This document shows, one piece after another, positions 5,538 to 6,508 of a stretch of 6,508 nt of DNA (positions are counted from its first letter, which is position 1; each line of letters opens with the position of its first letter). Position numbers and translations under genes: made by a program. The DNA is from RGIG2560 sp964418385 (GTDB lineage: Bacteria; Patescibacteriota; Microgenomatia; UBA1400; PJMF01). Below the pieces are notes generated by a model, which did not search any database, was not told the DNA's origin, and saw only the letters and a list, made by a program, of their open reading frames with translations. The stretch spans positions 1 through 6,508 of the forward strand of contig CAYQLH010000050.1 in the NCBI GenBank assembly GCA_964418385.1. The letters run 5' to 3'.

Positions 5538-6259
5538 TATTTGGCCTTCTTTTCACTCGCCGCCGCTTTCGACGACTCGGCTACTTTATTCTTGGCAGTC
5601 GTTGCCTTTTTCACTCCAGGTTTTTTTTCTGCTTTCACTGCCCTAGCAGGTGCTTTTTTCGCTTTTGCACTACCCTGAGTTTCTTTATTCTTTTCACTTG
5701 CTTTGGCTTTCGCTGCCTCTTCTTCAAATTTTTTCGCTTCTTCAGCCTCAATTTCCACAATAGATTTCAGCTTAATACCTTTCAAATCCACAATCTTTTC
5801 CATCTGACGCAAAGCACTAAAAGTCGCATAAACATTGCTCGCCTGATTACCAGAACCCAAAATTTTTGCCGAAAGATCACGAATACCGGCAGCTTCCACC
5901 ACGCTCCGTACCGCACCGCCAGCGATCACACCTGAACCCTTCGGTGCTGGTTTCAAAAGCACCTTCGCTGCACCTTTTTTCACTCGCATCGGAAAGGGAA
6001 TCGTTGTCCCATCCATGGGTACGCTGATCATATTTTTCTTGGCTTTTTTCACTGCTTTTTTGATCGAAGACAAAACATCTTTGCCTTTGCCCAAGCCAAC
6101 GCCGACACGTCCCTTTTTATCACCAACTACCACCAAAATCGAAAATCCAAATTGATTACCGCCTTTGGTTTTTTTAGAAACGCGCGAAACTTGAACGACT
6201 TTTTCCTCGTACTTTTTTTCTTCGCTCATATTATCTTGATTTTTACCGTTAAATGCCAT
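5537..6259 (-). CDS. rpsE: 30S ribosomal protein S5 (uS5) with long Lys/Ala-rich C-terminal tail
   Basis: uS5 is a small-subunit protein at the mRNA entry channel, involved in decoding accuracy. The 240-residue product has the N-terminal double-stranded-RNA-binding-like domain (about 15-80, with KKTKGGNQFGFSILVVVGD and GVGLGKGKDV). It is followed by the C-terminal domain (about 88-166, with VLLKPAPKGSGVIAGG and the GSGNQASNVYAT stretch). The last 70 or so residues (168-240) are a Lys/Ala/Glu-rich tail, so the protein is well above the usual length of about 165-170. The start chosen is the ATG at 6259: it lies one base after the rplR stop and has GAGG six bases upstream. The open frame extends further up to 6406, but that part overlaps rplR and does not resemble uS5. 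A second ATG ten codons in, at 6229, lacks a clear ribosome binding site. Confidence 0.96.
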   Translation of the reverse strand: MAFNGKNQDNMSEEKKYEEKVVQVSRVSKKTKGGNQFGFSILVVVGDKKGRVGVGLGKGKDVLSSIKKAVKKAKKNMISVPMDGTTIPFPMRVKKGAAKVLLKPAPKGSGVIAGGAVRSVVEAAGIRDLSAKILGSGNQASNVYATFSALRQMEKIVDLKGIKLKSIVEIEAEEAKKFEEEAAKAKASEKNKETQGSAKAKKAPARAVKAEKKPGVKKATTAKNKVAESSKAAASEKKAK

Positions 6260-6260
6260 C

Positions 6261-6508
6261 TTATGCCTCAATTCCGTTTTCTCTGATTGCTTCCACTGCC
6301 GCCTTAATCCGACCATGGAATTTCCAGGGTCCGCGGTCCACCGCCAACCGTTTGATCTTTTTGTTTTGTAATTGGCTCGCCAGTTTCTCACCCACCGCGC
6401 GAGCACGCTCAGTTTTTGTCAAGTTACGTTTCAGCTCACCAACCTTAATCAAAGCCGCATCGCTGACTTGCGCGTGCACGTGACCATCCTCGCCAACCAC
6501 CTGCAAGG
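6261..6508 (-). CDS. rplR: 50S ribosomal protein L18 (uL18), C-terminal part, cut by window edge
   Basis: uL18 binds 5S rRNA and joins it to the large subunit. About 82 C-terminal residues are visible. They show the family signature: an H-V-H-A-Q-V strand, a helix with ARAVGEKLASQLQNKKIK, and the conserved end RLAVDRGPWKFHGRIKAAVEAIRENG. The N-terminal part, with the basic RNA-binding tail, lies beyond the window. The TTG at 6504-6506 is an internal leucine codon, not the start. The gene ends in TAA one base before the rpsE start, and its last codons carry the rpsE Shine-Dalgarno. Confidence 0.95.
   Translation of the reverse strand, partial: LQVVGEDGHVHAQVSDAALIKVGELKRNLTKTERARAVGEKLASQLQNKKIKRLAVDRGPWKFHGRIKAAVEAIRENGIEA

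Noticed and set aside
6260..6406. Upstream extension of rpsE
   Set aside because: The frame is open, but it overlaps most of rplR, the sequence does not resemble uS5, and the ATG at 6259 has a well-placed GAGG.

Overview
The window looks like a chromosomal segment from a bacterium of the Candidate Phyla Radiation (Patescibacteria). Three points support this. uS5 is followed directly by uL15 with no uL30 gene (rpmD) between them, and CPR bacteria are known to lack uL30. The tRNA does not encode its CCA end. The neighbouring genes are membrane proteins of an unfamiliar type. The placement is an inference: no lineage within CPR can be named from this sequence. Reading frames are intact with the standard bacterial code, and no in-frame UGA is needed as a sense codon.

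Right side (5103-6508, minus strand): the end of the spc-type ribosomal protein operon, rplR (cut by the window edge), rpsE and rplO. The genes are packed with a 1-nt gap and a 1-nt TAATG overlap. The operon ends after rplO in a strong hairpin terminator at about 5053-5079. secY, which usually follows rplO, is not here.

Centre (363-4969, minus strand): three consecutive genes of 477, 572 and 445 codons. I do not recognise a named family. All three proteins share one architecture: a long, disordered, low-complexity N-terminal half with no signal peptide, one central transmembrane helix, and a C-terminal domain with six cysteines at nearly identical spacing. They are clearly diverged tandem paralogues, probably N-in/C-out surface proteins with disulfide-bonded ectodomains. 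A good promoter (TTGGCA-17-TATAAT, extended -10) precedes the first gene, and a second of the same design (TCGACA-17-TATGAT) precedes the third. The cluster is therefore transcribed separately from the ribosomal operon. A bidirectional terminator at 314-352 closes it.

Left side (1-362): the 3' part of a tRNA-Val(CAC) on the plus strand, then about 300 bases with no convincing gene. This stretch holds a possible weak tRNA terminator, three copies of an AT-rich direct repeat about 33 bp apart (two with a near-palindromic half), and the shared terminator. The main candidate for an undescribed system is the three-gene six-cysteine membrane protein cluster; the repeat patch is the second point of interest.
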